Shown piece by piece: positions 13,201 to 24,466 of a stretch of 64,000 nt of DNA. Each line of letters starts with the position of its first letter. Position 1 is the stretch's first letter. The stretch is from Trichoplax sp. H2 (lineage: Eukaryota; Placozoa; Uniplacotomia; Trichoplacea). A program made the translations under genes and the position numbers. The notes under the pieces are model-generated. The model saw nothing but the letters and a program-made list of their open reading frames with translations. It searched no databases and was not told where the DNA came from. The stretch covers positions 186,001-250,000 of the forward strand of contig NOWV01000058.1 in assembly GCA_003344405.1 (NCBI GenBank). Direction: 5' to 3'.

Positions 13201-16200
13201 CTTTGTTATCGTTTCATTTAATTGTAAGGAGTTTTAATAGTAAAGATATGTAGACAGATCTCCTACAACGCGCGCTATCAAGCGTTAATTACTGTAAATG
13301 TAAAAGTCTATGCACGTAATTATTATTGTCAAATACTTAGATTATCTAACTGAGGCGTTACCTTTCCATCGCCCAGAACTAGATCTTTAAACTTTGTTCT
13401 CAAAATAATGTCCTTCATTTCCTACATTAAGTTGATTGAAAGTATCAGGTAATAGTAATTTAATGTTTTCGTAAAATTCGATCAGAGCACAATACCTTGC
13501 TCAAGTTAGTCATTACAACAGAGAAATCGTGGTTGCATATAATACTCCATAAAGAAAAGCACTCTATACATCCGGTCAGAAGAGAACTCATGTTCTCAAA
13601 GGATCTTTTTTCAGTAGATACAGCATCAGCTTATATATAGAATGAAAAAAGATGTAAACTTATTTCGGTCGCCAACAATGCGACGATTACATAAAGGAAA
13701 TCTAACATTAAATACAAATGTACCTTTATAGCGTTGTTGCAGTTGCGATTGTATCACCTGTCGGTTGGGAACATTTGGGTCTGATCTGACGCCAGCTTGA
13801 GATTTTACAACATTTAGCATATGATGATGAAGGGATGGACTAAGAAAGCTGTATTGGGTTGTTAACAGATTATAGTCAATAATTAATTAGATACGCTCAA
13901 TTTGATATATTAGTTACTTCTAGCATACTTTGATCCTTCCGCTTGTAAAGCCGAAAACAGCTGATTATGCTCCTCAATAAACGCTTTTAGGCTAGCTACT
14001 TGCTCACATAGCCATAATAATTCTTCAGATGAGAATTGACTTTCCATCTAAATCATTTTTAGAGAAAGAGTCATATTTAGTAACTACAGGGAAAGGAAAT
14101 AGCGATACGGTAACATATTCAACCTTAGTTGAGGTTCGAACGACTTCCGCAGTTAGATTCGTATTCCACACAGGTCTATTGCATTATCAAGAATATTTTA
14201 CAAAGTAAGTTTCAAAAAATACCTTTAGAACAAATTTTAGATACAGTGCTAATTACCGGAGAATACGAGATAGATATAAATATACTCCATCATGCTTTAA
14301 AGAGAATTTCATAACAGGTACTCCATCAGTGGGGGCCGACTGCAACGTGTTTTCAGTCGATAATGGCCGACCAGATTCTGTATGTTTTCCTCGCCTATCA
14401 AGTGACAAATACGATCCATCTAAACCTGGTGGCGAAGGTGCTTGATTAACATTCGTTGAAGGTGGTTGTTGAAAAGGTTGTGGCTTCGTATCACCAGGAT
14501 GACTGCCAACTCCGGGTTGCGTAATGTTTGAACTAGTTGGGAATTCGAATCTCGGCTCATCACTATAACAGAAAAAAGCTTGCGCAGCAAGTTTGGTAAC
14601 CTAGAATAATTTTCCCCCAAAAAGTATAATAGCGTGAAGACCACAAGAATAAATCATGCTATGTTAACAAAAAGCATACTACTAAAGTTACTATTTCAAG
14701 ACTAAATTATTGCTTACATGCTGATCAGATGGGCGATTAGAGCACGCCAAAACGAGGCATGATACCACTGCATTGATCTAACAATAAGATATAAAGACTA
14801 TCGTTAGCTAGACTAGAAACTGAAAAATTAGACTTTGGCTTCCATTATCAATTCGAGATTCTTACCGTGTCCATACTAAAGTATGTTTGTACAGCTTCTT
14901 GATCCACTCTTCCACACTTTAGCAAGATACAACGCAGTAATTCGGACGGTCGAAAGCTATCAAGAAGGTAGGCACCCTGAAAGCAATAAATTATTTAATT
15001 TTAGTACAGAATTTAAAGAAGTTTTGCTAATATTTCTTGCATACCTGAGCTCCTAAAATGACGAATTGTCTTAATGGTTTAGCATGTTGACTAACAATCG
15101 CTGGAGGATCTGACTTTACGGTTTTCAGATTGGGATTTGCAACCTGATCAAAGTCTTTAGTTTCATTGATAGCCCATATATGCCCGTTAATTGCAGTTGT
15201 ACACTAGTAAGTCGATATCAGGTGTTCTGTCAATTTACTTTGATTTCTTATCTGAACATTTAACTCCACATAGCTACGAAAATGTACCTGACTCTCTTTA
15301 AGTAACTTCATAAAGGGAAACACATCTGGATTAGTCAACCATAATACGTCAGAATCATCGGAACTGCTAGAAGCCATGAGCATCAATCCTAACAAAATAC
15401 AATTTCGCAAGTCTCCTTTCAGTATTTTTACCACAAAGAAACTGTTTAAGGGATTTGATTACCATGGTTATAGTATGAAATATTGATATTATTGGGGCGT
15501 TGTATTGCAGGAACTGACGGAGTGCAACCAGGAGGCATGCGAATATGAACTAGTTGAATGTGAGATGGTCTGTCACTAAATGAGCTAGTGACAACAAAGT
15601 ATAGTCTAACACCTGTATGTTCAAAGGGAAAAAATTAGTCATAGCAGTTAGTACTAATGTAGGCTACGTAATAAAATGTAAACCTGATTTAGTTACGGCT
15701 ATAAGCTGCACGCCAAGAGACTCTTGTTTACTGATCGGAGCAATATATACAACCGGAGCAAAGTTACCGGCATCTATGTACCTAAAATAAAAAAATTGAA
15801 ATAAGCAAATATATTTACACTCTAGGAAGCTCTACGAGTTAGAGATCACTTCCAGTACCTTGCGGATCTTGAAGCTTGAGATAAAATAGCTCCGCGATTT
15901 AACGTAACAACATGACTAGTCTGATTCCCGTTACTTCCAAGGTCATAAACCTAAGTTAACATATTTCCAACAAAAAGCGAATTACGAAATATTGAAACAT
16001 TCGTAAGTATCAATCTACTCGTACATCAGCAATATTAATACCTGTATAGTGCTTTCTTTAGATAATGTATATAAAATGTTTCTACTTTCATCTATGGCAA
16101 TCTGTTGCATTGAATCTGTTATACAAAGCAGATATTTACATCTTCATAGGCAAATAACATTAGGCAAAGAAAGAATAAATAGAAAATATAATGTAATGAC

Positions 16201-19200
16201 GTATCTAATAAACCAATAAAAGCTTCTAACCTTCTGCAGAAAATAAGTTGACAATCTTCATGAAAATATTATAGATGCCAGATACTCCGTAAAGGTAACT
16301 ACTGGAATGGTTTACAATACGACACTGCTGGGTAAACCAACCGGCTTTATCCTATGTGCGAATAATTAGATTGGCTTGTCACTATCATAAAAAATAATGT
16401 AGATTCAATAAAGAATACTAATTACTCGATATTCTATTTCGAATAGACAACAGTTCTTGGTGGTCATGAATATTCGTCCATTTCGAGTACCACTGATGGA
16501 TGTAATCTCAATTTGCTGATCTAATGGCAATACGAATAGTGGCTCGGGCTGAAGATGCATCTCTTTATAAGGATATCCGGCCGTTTCTGCAATTGAATAA
16601 TTAAAGTTTTATACCGTTAAATAAAGACATACAACGGTTGAGAAGCAAATAGACATAAGCTATAATAATAACTATATCATTAAAAATCGAGCTTATAACA
16701 GGACAGAGTTTTAAGTGCAGCACGATAGTAAATCAACTTAGAAACATTCACTAAAAATTTTTATAAAATATAACTCAGAAGTAACGATAGCTAACTGAGG
16801 GCATTTAATTAAAATAAGAGAAACATCAATATCCAAATGATTTATTACATTATCGTCGTTACTAAAATCTTACCACGTGTAGCTTCCGAAAAGCTAACCC
16901 CTAGTAGAACAACATCGACAGCAGTAGCTAAACATAACAGGAATTTGATATGATCTTGAAATATTCCTATGTTGAAACAAAGTTCAATGTTAATTATATT
17001 ATTTTTTCAATTATTTAAAAATAGCAATCCGATGGCCGATACTAACTATGTCAGCAGGGCATGAAAGTGCTAATTAAACTATCTCTATAAAGCCTAGCGT
17101 TATCAGAAAGTTATAAAATGTATTCAGTAATGTAGCATATCCTACCTGGTTTGGGTCTAACTAGTCCAACACACATTATGTATTCACTGAGACCATCAAA
17201 ATAAGCAACATCGCTCCTATCATGAAATTATTTAAAATTATAATGGTAAAAGTATAGAACAGCCTAAATTTGATAAATTATTTTTAATAATTGCGTCACA
17301 GGTGTTATCAATATTCACGAATAATAACAATGAATCCGATTTAAAATACGGCATTACTTACCCATCTTCGTAATTCCATACAAAGATATCACTATCGATA
17401 GATAACCAAGCTCGTTTAATTTCAGGAAATAGACCCATTAGACAATTATATTGTAAATCTAAAATTTTTGTTAAGTTTCTAGCTGATGAAGAAACTGCTG
17501 TCTTAATAACCAGAAATTGGCGGGGAATACAGGTATCGATTATGATAATAATGCAAATCATATATTTCATACTATGGGAACGTTTAAATTTTTAGAACTC
17601 AAAATGTGGAAGAGTCTTGAATAATCAGTTATATGTAATACCTGGACGATATAGTAAATTTAAATTGCTTCCCAATGATCGAAAATAATACTATAACATT
17701 TAAAATGAATTTTGCATTGTCTGTAACATTAAAGATCTTTTCAATTTGTTTCGTCCTCTATCCAAACAGTTACTGTACATACGACTAAAGTATATGTTCA
17801 CCATAGTATTAAAGAATACATTACGACATCACTTTAGTTAACTTTCAAGAGCAGCAGCAAAGTGAGCGGTCATCGAGGCTGAATTTCGTATTAATTAATT
17901 TATATCCTGTGTAAAGTATAGCAATTATAAAAGCTTCTCACTACAATATAGCAGTGTCCAGACAGTATTTACAACGCGATGATAGTATAGATGTGCCCAA
18001 ATTAGTTCATTAATCAATTTTCATCAAAAGATACGATTGAATTGTTCTACTAGCTCTACTGGCAGCGGTACCCTGCGAACATTGGCAAAGTTCGGTACAT
18101 TCTGTAGCCCTGGTAAGGCCGATATGGAAGCATAGTCATTTTCACCAATTCCACTTATACCAGCCGTATATGCTGTAAAAAAGTGATAGAATTATGCTTT
18201 GTATTAACTAATAAATGTACTTTAAAACGGTAATCACTGCAGTAAAAGACTATAACCTTGATCAAGTATATAACTAACAAGATCATAATAGTATATCTGT
18301 AAGCGCTTAAACCACAAGTAGATCAAATTATAGTTCTTATCAATTATTGAATTAAAAATTACTGTCTAGCCACCAAAAGGTAGCTATAAGCGCATTTTTA
18401 TCAGATCTTTTATATCAATAAGCAATAAAGTAAGTGTAGTGCAGAGAATGATATTTATGGCTTCGATACGTCTCAAAACATCAGTTGATAAACGATAGAA
18501 AATTCACCGGCGGCGTTCGAGCACATGCTATAATATCGTAAGACTTAATTTAAATTGCTTACATAACACATAAAATATATAGTTGTATGCAGCAAATATG
18601 CTGCACAACGTCATAGCAATAAACATTGCTCTTTCGATAGTAACAACGCAAGGGTAGATTACTGTAGCCATACACGTAGCTATTGCACAGATAGCTTGTT
18701 CACGAATACATTTACAACTAATTCAAACCTTGGCATGAGTGAAGTGATAGAGCTAATTGTAGTTCATGTACTGTATCGGTTAATCAAGATATTTAAATTC
18801 TATTATTGTTTATCACTTATCGTGCGTCCATTTGGAGTACTGTAGGTATTCTAATTCATGAGCCTAGGTGTGGAGTAGTTCCTATGACCAGATATCTGCA
18901 GAAATTCTCAAAGACTATCGCTAGAACTGATCCTGATTTAGTCAAGCAGGAAACGTAGGAAACTTCTGCTAACGGGGTTCAATAAGGGGTCGTTACACGT
19001 ACAGTCTGTTAGAATCGAACAGTGAGATTTTGAAGAAATGGAAACTTTGGTAGCCATTGATTCACGATTCAAACTAGTTCCAATACCGAAAATTCAACTG
19101 ATGCCTATTTATGGAATAAGGTCGAATTTTCATACCTGTATGGTCAATACTATCGACGATAGCTGAAACGTTGACGCAGTAATAGTTTTAGCCGTTTACA

Positions 19201-20136
19201 TTATTCTTACCCGTAGAGATGGTAATAGAATGTACCTACTTAATTTATCTACTATTTGTGTAGTATAGTACTGCCACGATGAACCGTTGTCATAATATAG
19301 AAGTAACGTAATTTGTTGGCTTCTATCCTAGAGTGTTGACGAAATCCTATCCTACTGTATACCAATACTATCTAATAACATGTATACCAATGTCACTTAT
19401 ATTTGTAATAAGCTTCCTTGTACTGAATACACAGTATCGTATGAAAAGGAATTGAAATATGGAGATTCACATTATCTCCAATCACTACACTAGTGTATAA
19501 TATTATATGAGCAAGATTGATTGAGTGGCCAGGAGGATGACAAGCTAAGCTAAAGCTAACCCTGCATGCAGTTACTACCGTATTTGCCTATGACAACTCT
19601 GTGTATCCATGACCGAAGTTATTCCATCAAGATGAACGTTGATGTACGCGTAGCTACAGTCTATGGCATAACCTTATTATGGCACAAAATAAGGGTAAGT
19701 TTTCCATGCTTGTGGCAACGATACTTACTGCACTCCATTGACTATGAATGATCGTATCGAAGTTTACAGATCGTGTCTATGACTTATGATGAAGGAGACA
19801 GGTAAATTGAAGAAGATAATGCACGTGTAATTGCTGTCATCATCACCTTGCATATCGATAGCCCGATAGCAAAATACTCGTTATTACACAAGAATGAAGA
19901 TGAATAAACTTCAAGCAGATAGCAGTATCATTCTATCCTAGAGTGATTGACTTACAGCCAGAAGATATATTGAGTAAGCGAGAAAGATCCAAATAATGAC
20001 TATCCTGGTCGAGATGTTTCTCCAACTGTTTGGAAGCTTCACTTAACGCTTGATTACTGGCATGTTGGTGGGTCATCCCCATACCAGAAGCATATCCATT
20101 GATTCTATCGCGTATTAACTGATTGTCAGTCTGCAT
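10290..20136 (-). CDS. NUP155: Nucleoporin NUP155 (inner-ring scaffold), complete, 36 exons
   Basis: NUP155 is a large scaffold protein of the nuclear pore inner ring, binding NUP35 and NUP93 and contacting the pore membrane. Exons: 20136-19956, 18172-18035, 17458-17362, 17216-17146, 16966-16874, 16586-16426, 16351-16231, 16115-16042, 15950-15859, 15781-15684, 15612-15463, 15415-15288, 15203-15045, 14976-14866, 14777-14718, 14600-14257, 14175-14088, 14047-13929, 13848-13724, 13629-13496, 13421-13362, 13167-13036, 12954-12877, 12800-12740, 12664-12529, 12439-12310, 12265-12110, 12031-11981, 11896-11793, 11693-11564, 11484-11362, 11233-11113, 11030-10920, 10842-10706, 10619-10516, 10431-10290. 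All phases agree and give about 1,440 residues (human about 1,390). Landmarks are [18 protein letters not shown] and YFDGLSEYI in the N-terminal propeller, then [24 protein letters not shown] and CELNWD in the C-terminal solenoid. Exon 26 may instead end at 12289. The start is the first ATG before the RLLNISS block. Confidence 0.93.
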
Positions 20137-20261
20137 CCTTTTACTTGTTCACCTCTTGAAAGGATTAATTGGCCCAAGTAGATGAGTAGAAATCTAAAAT
20201 CAATTTATAAATTCAATTGGTAGAAATTCAATCTTGACGATTGCTCTTGCATCTCCTCTCG

Positions 20262-20501
20262 CTAACGGTAGTATTGAAGTTCATGCAAGTCATGTGCGGG
20301 TCGATTGACGCCTATAAGAGTACGTAGTATTGGTATGATTGACTTACTGGATTGATAATGGCTTTGATTTGCGATTTTTTTTCCTTGTGCAATTTTTGCT
20401 CTTTCCTCAATAATTATGGCAGAATTGGCTTGGATGCCAGCATCGAGTTGCAATGGTGGAACGTGCAGCTTGCCTTTCTCTACTGTTTTAGTAGCTTTCA
20501 A
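20262..20501 (-). CDS. Unknown 67-residue protein, two exons, just upstream of NUP155
   Basis: Exon 1 runs 20501-20348 (ATG, 154 bp) and ends at a consensus GTAAGT. Exon 2 runs 20311-20262 (50 bp), begins after a TATAG acceptor and ends in TAG. The two join in frame for 67 residues through a 36-bp intron. The product starts MKATKTVEKGKLHVPPLQL and ends AHDLHELQYYR. It has no signal peptide or membrane segment. The middle is Ala, Ile and Lys rich and could be helical. I do not recognise the family. It lies on the same strand as NUP155 and its stop is only 125 bp before the NUP155 start codon, so the two may share a promoter or transcript. The splice fit makes a chance frame less likely but does not exclude it. 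Confidence 0.5.
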   Translation of the reverse strand: MKATKTVEKGKLHVPPLQLDAGIQANSAIIIEERAKIAQGKKIANQSHYQSSKSIIPILRTLIGVNRPAHDLHELQYYR

Positions 20502-20650
20502 AATTCAGTTAACGTCATATCAACTGATTAACGTCCAGTCTAATGGTCACAGCAAGCTTGGCTAACACTCGATACAGACTGTGCCACGGGTACACTGGTA
20601 GTGGATACAAATTCATAATGAGCGCCTTCTCCGTTGGTTCTTTTCCTAGC

Positions 20651-20832
20651 AAGTACAGTACCATGTACTGTAGGGTAACGTACTGTTGCATTGGTCCAGT
20701 AGCGTTACTACTGAATTTTACAGTACAACTGCACAATGCAGTACAGTGTACAGACTGTAGTCCACAGTACTTTCTGATCCAGTAGTATGTACTGTATCAA
20801 AGTACGGTACACTGTAGTGGTGTGTACTGTAA
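20651..20832. repeat. GTAC-palindrome cluster upstream of NUP155 and the 67-residue gene
   Basis: Many copies of agtac, cagtac, tactgta and gtacagtgtacag lie here, about 150 bp before the ATG of the small minus-strand gene. A second small group sits near 20975-21000. The words resemble those at 6.4-7.2, 37.8-39.1 and 50.1-50.6 kb. Promoter function is inferred only from position. Confidence 0.55.
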
Positions 20833-21293
20833 ATAAAATTGAAAATTGAGCGCGTTTTTCATATACAGTAAATGCAGCGTTCCAAACAGCTTGGCTTGGC
20901 TATAGTACAGCAGTCACAGCTGGTGTCAAGAATCAATCCCAGTCTTGCTTTTGTTTCTTGCTCACTGTATACAGACGTACAGACACAGTATAGTACTGTC
21001 ATGGAGATAGAGTGGCATGGACAACATCCAAATATTAATTCATTTTAGGAATTAAGTCAGGGTGATTGTGACTAAAAGTCGCCAGCTGAAAGCATACAGG
21101 TAAAAGAAAACTTTTTAGCTTTATCTTTTACCTCTATGGTTGAAAGCAAGTTCTGCATTGAAGTTGTGAATCGCCATCGTAGTTATGGTACGCATCTGTT
21201 ACAATAGCGATCGGCAACCAAATCCCTTCAATACGATCGATACTATAACGTTATCCTAACTGTATTTAGAGAAGGTTGAACACGAATAGTCAT

Positions 21294-21324
21294 AGTATTT
21301 AGTAGTCATGGACTACTAAATACT
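21294..21324. repeat. Perfect 14-bp inverted repeat with 3-base loop
   Basis: The arm agtatttagtagtc is followed by atg and then by its exact reverse complement gactactaaatact. The structure is isolated, lies between the GTAC cluster and the 124-bp tandem array, and has no obvious terminator or transcript context. Confidence 0.8.
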
Positions 21325-21445
21325 CCATCGTTTAGTAATCATTCGATGCGATATTGACTATCGATGTACAATGGCACATCGAAAATAGAGTATAGCTTAT
21401 GACTACAATAAATACGAGCATGAAAAAACATTCTTGGTGATGAAA

Positions 21446-22270
21446 AAATGGCGATTAATCAGTTCAATGCACAGACGTTATCATGTTGACTTGACTTGGT
21501 TTCGAAGACAGCATGAAACTGTCATGGATTGAATAGGTAGATGTCGTATTCTAGGACCGATCATCTGCTATTAAATGGCGATTGATTAATGATAATGTGC
21601 AGACGCTATTTACTTGACTTAATTTCGAAGACAACGTAACACTTTGATGGATTCAATCCGTAGATGGTAGTATTCTAGGATCGATCGTCTGCTATTAAAT
21701 GGCGATTGATTAATGATTGATGTAGACGTTATTTACTTGACTTAATCTTGAAGACAACGTAACACTTTGATGAATTCAATCCGTAGATAGATAGCATTTT
21801 AGGACCGATCGTCTGCTATTAAATGGCGATTGATTAATGATAATGTGCAGACGCTATTTACTTGACTTAATTTCGAAGATAACGTAACACTTTGATGGAT
21901 TCAATCCGTAGATGGTAGTATTCTAGGATCGATCATCTGCTATTAAATGGCGATTGATTAATGATTGATGTAGACGTTATTTACTTGACTTAATCTTGAA
22001 GACAACGTAACACTTTGATGAATTCAATCCGTAGATGGTAGTATTTTAGGACCGATCGTCTGCTATTAAATGGCGATTGATTAATGATTAATGTACAGAC
22101 GTTATTTACTTGACTTAATCTCCAAGACAACGGTAGTATTTTCGGACCGATCGTCTAATATTAAACGGCGATTGATTAATTTAATGTACAGACTCTGTCA
22201 TGTTTGCTTGATTTGATTTGGAAGGCAACGTGACACTGTGATGGATTGCATAGGTGGATGCAGTATTCCA
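21446..22270. repeat. Tandem array, about 124-bp unit, about 7 copies, dimeric higher order
   Basis: The landmark aaatggcgattgattaatg recurs at about 21573, 21697, 21821, 21945 and 22068, with degenerate copies at each end (21446 and 22164). The spacing is 124 bp in the centre. Units at 21573 and 21821 share gataatgtgcagacgc and a tttcgaag block. Units at 21697 and 21945 share a different variant (attgatgtagacg and tcttgaag). The centre is therefore a 248-bp dimer repeated twice. The unit contains a GATCGAT-type palindrome. No coding potential is visible. Confidence 0.85.
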
Positions 22271-24177
22271 AGGCCGACCGTCTGATATTACTATCGGAAT
22301 AATCATTAGAAATAGAATAAAATGGCTCAATGAATAAGGATATGCAGTCAAGGTCTACAGTATTGTGTTTTTAGCTTTTAAATAAATCTTTTTGAATAAT
22401 CACTGAAACTGCCTTTACTACTGTGGGATTACGATGACCTAGCCATTATCGCATATAAATTCAATTTTTTTATCGTCCAAGGTAAATATATATGTATAAT
22501 TAATCTAGATGTAAATAAATAACCATTTAGACAAAGAAGAATTACAATTTCCGATACCCTAAATCAGAGATTGCTAAATTCATTTTATGGATTAAGACGA
22601 CAATTGAAAATGGATTGAAAACGACAATAATAAAATGGTGAAATGAAGACAAAAATCAACTGCTACAGTATCGACGATATACGCGTACTCATATGCGCTC
22701 TTTTATCCTGGCTAAAACAATGCAATACAGGAATAAAAGTAATTAGTTTTAATTGATTTTGAATATTTTACAGGCATAGACAATTTTTCCAGGACAACGG
22801 CTGTACTTTAATCCTGATTGATCAACGTAACATGTGGTCAATACAATAAAACTCATTCATTTATTTTTCCGATTGGATCCTAAGAAGGAACAACTGGCTC
22901 ACTTTCGTTGTTCTATCGTTATTCTAATTGGCAATACAAAATTAACAAGAGACAACAATTTTATATCTGCGCCTTATGTAATCTTCATTTTATTCTAGTT
23001 TAGGTCGTACAATTGCCAAGTACTAGATGGCATAATATCTTGTACATTTGCTCCCATCATGACTAACGTAGTAAAACATATGGATTAATTAGTAGTAAGG
23101 ACGTCAACAATATTACCTTTGGATTTCATTCTGATCGAATTCCATCTCAGCTCATACTCGTGTACTGTATGTTACGGGTCTATATCGATCGAGAAAGGTA
23201 TTTAATCAGCTCAAAAAATGGTTTCTCCTGAAAACAGTTATTACTCTTAATGGAGGGAGTGATTCTATTGATCAAATCATCCACGAGAGCACCTTTTACT
23301 AACATGTAATACGCTACTGCATTAGTTTAATCAATGCAACATTAACTCCTAATTTGGCAAGATTCAATTGCTCGCCTAAGTTCTATCTAAAATTGTAGGT
23401 GAAAGTAGTCCATAGTCTTTTCTTATTCAGGAGTTGATCATCAATCTATCAACTGTAATACAATAATGTGCTATACAATCGGCAACATATTTCACCATGA
23501 AGGTAAATTAGGATATACTGTCAGGAAAAAAAAATTGAATCTACTGCAACAATACAACAATAACGCAGCCATAGGCAGTTTATCCGTTTTGTAGCCGATA
23601 GCACATTATCCGCTTGCAATTGTCTGCTATCCAGCAGCACACAAGGCAGTTAATTAGTGGATACAACATTTAGAGTACTGTAGAATAGAATAATTGATCG
23701 AATTTCAATAGTTTCCCCCTTCTTCTTTACTTCATGCAATCAAGCTGAAATAAACGCTCCAAGATTCCAAAGTTGGAATAAAAAAGTGACCCAAGTTTTA
23801 TTGTCAGATATGCTTTCTGTGTCCAGCACCATACTGTTGTTACAGTGTTTTATTCTAATGAATTTATTTACCATTACATTTGGTGAATATTAACAAAGCA
23901 TTCTGCTGGTATTCCCTGCATTAACATTGGCTTAAAGTGTATTAATTAATTAAACTATTCTCCTTGTCCACCATTATGCTGATTGTTTGATAGTACTTCT
24001 ACGACTAGACATGTGTTTTGTTTCTTACTGATACTAATGTATACTCTGCTATGCTATGATTCAGACTACCTACTCGAGTTCAGCTAGGCTTATTCACTGA
24101 CTCTACCCTCCGCTTTACTTATTTGCATTTGTGTTCCCATACTAAAGACGACTCTTGCCCAGAATCATCACTCCATT
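22271..24177. other. Intergenic region, nothing recognised
   Basis: AT-rich sequence between the tandem array and the unassigned exon at 24.2 kb. No frame with motif or splice support was found on either strand. Confidence 0.4.
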
Positions 24178-24418
24178 TCAGCAGGAAGAATACTCAATCT
24201 GGACAAAGTGCATCGTTATTTGATAGTCATTTTTAGCTTGAATAATAACTCGCGTGCCAGTTGGTGCCGCATTCACGAAAGATTGCATTGCATGTTGCTG
24301 CCAATGCTTGTATTTGTGTTGGACAAAGTGACGTGGATCTGGTGGAGATAGTTGTACTCGTGTAGTATTTAATTGCAACAACGCTTGAAGAATTTTCAAT
24401 TCATATAGCAAGTGAATC
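24178..24418 (-). CDS. Unassigned terminal exon, head-to-head with TXNDC12
   Basis: An open frame of 79 complete codons follows a plausible acceptor (cttgttag) preceded by a branch-like ggttaac, and ends in TGA. It reads ELKILQALLQLNTTRVQL, then PPDPRHFVQHKYKHWQQHAM, and ends MHFVQIEYSSC. There is no ATG near its beginning, so it is more likely a last exon, needing two bases from an upstream exon, than a complete gene. Codon third positions lean to A or T like the recognised genes. The family is not recognised. Its upstream exons would have to overlap TXNDC12 on the opposite strand or lie in its introns, and I did not find them. The exon is 49 bp from the TXNDC12 start codon. Confidence 0.4.
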
Positions 24419-24466
24419 CTAACAAGTTAACCTTAACCGTTTGTGTGTTGTACAAGTAGGAGAAGC

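Noticed and set aside
21446-22270. Regularly spaced repeats considered as a CRISPR array
   Set aside because: The whole 124-bp unit is conserved, so there are no unique spacers, and the genome is eukaryotic.
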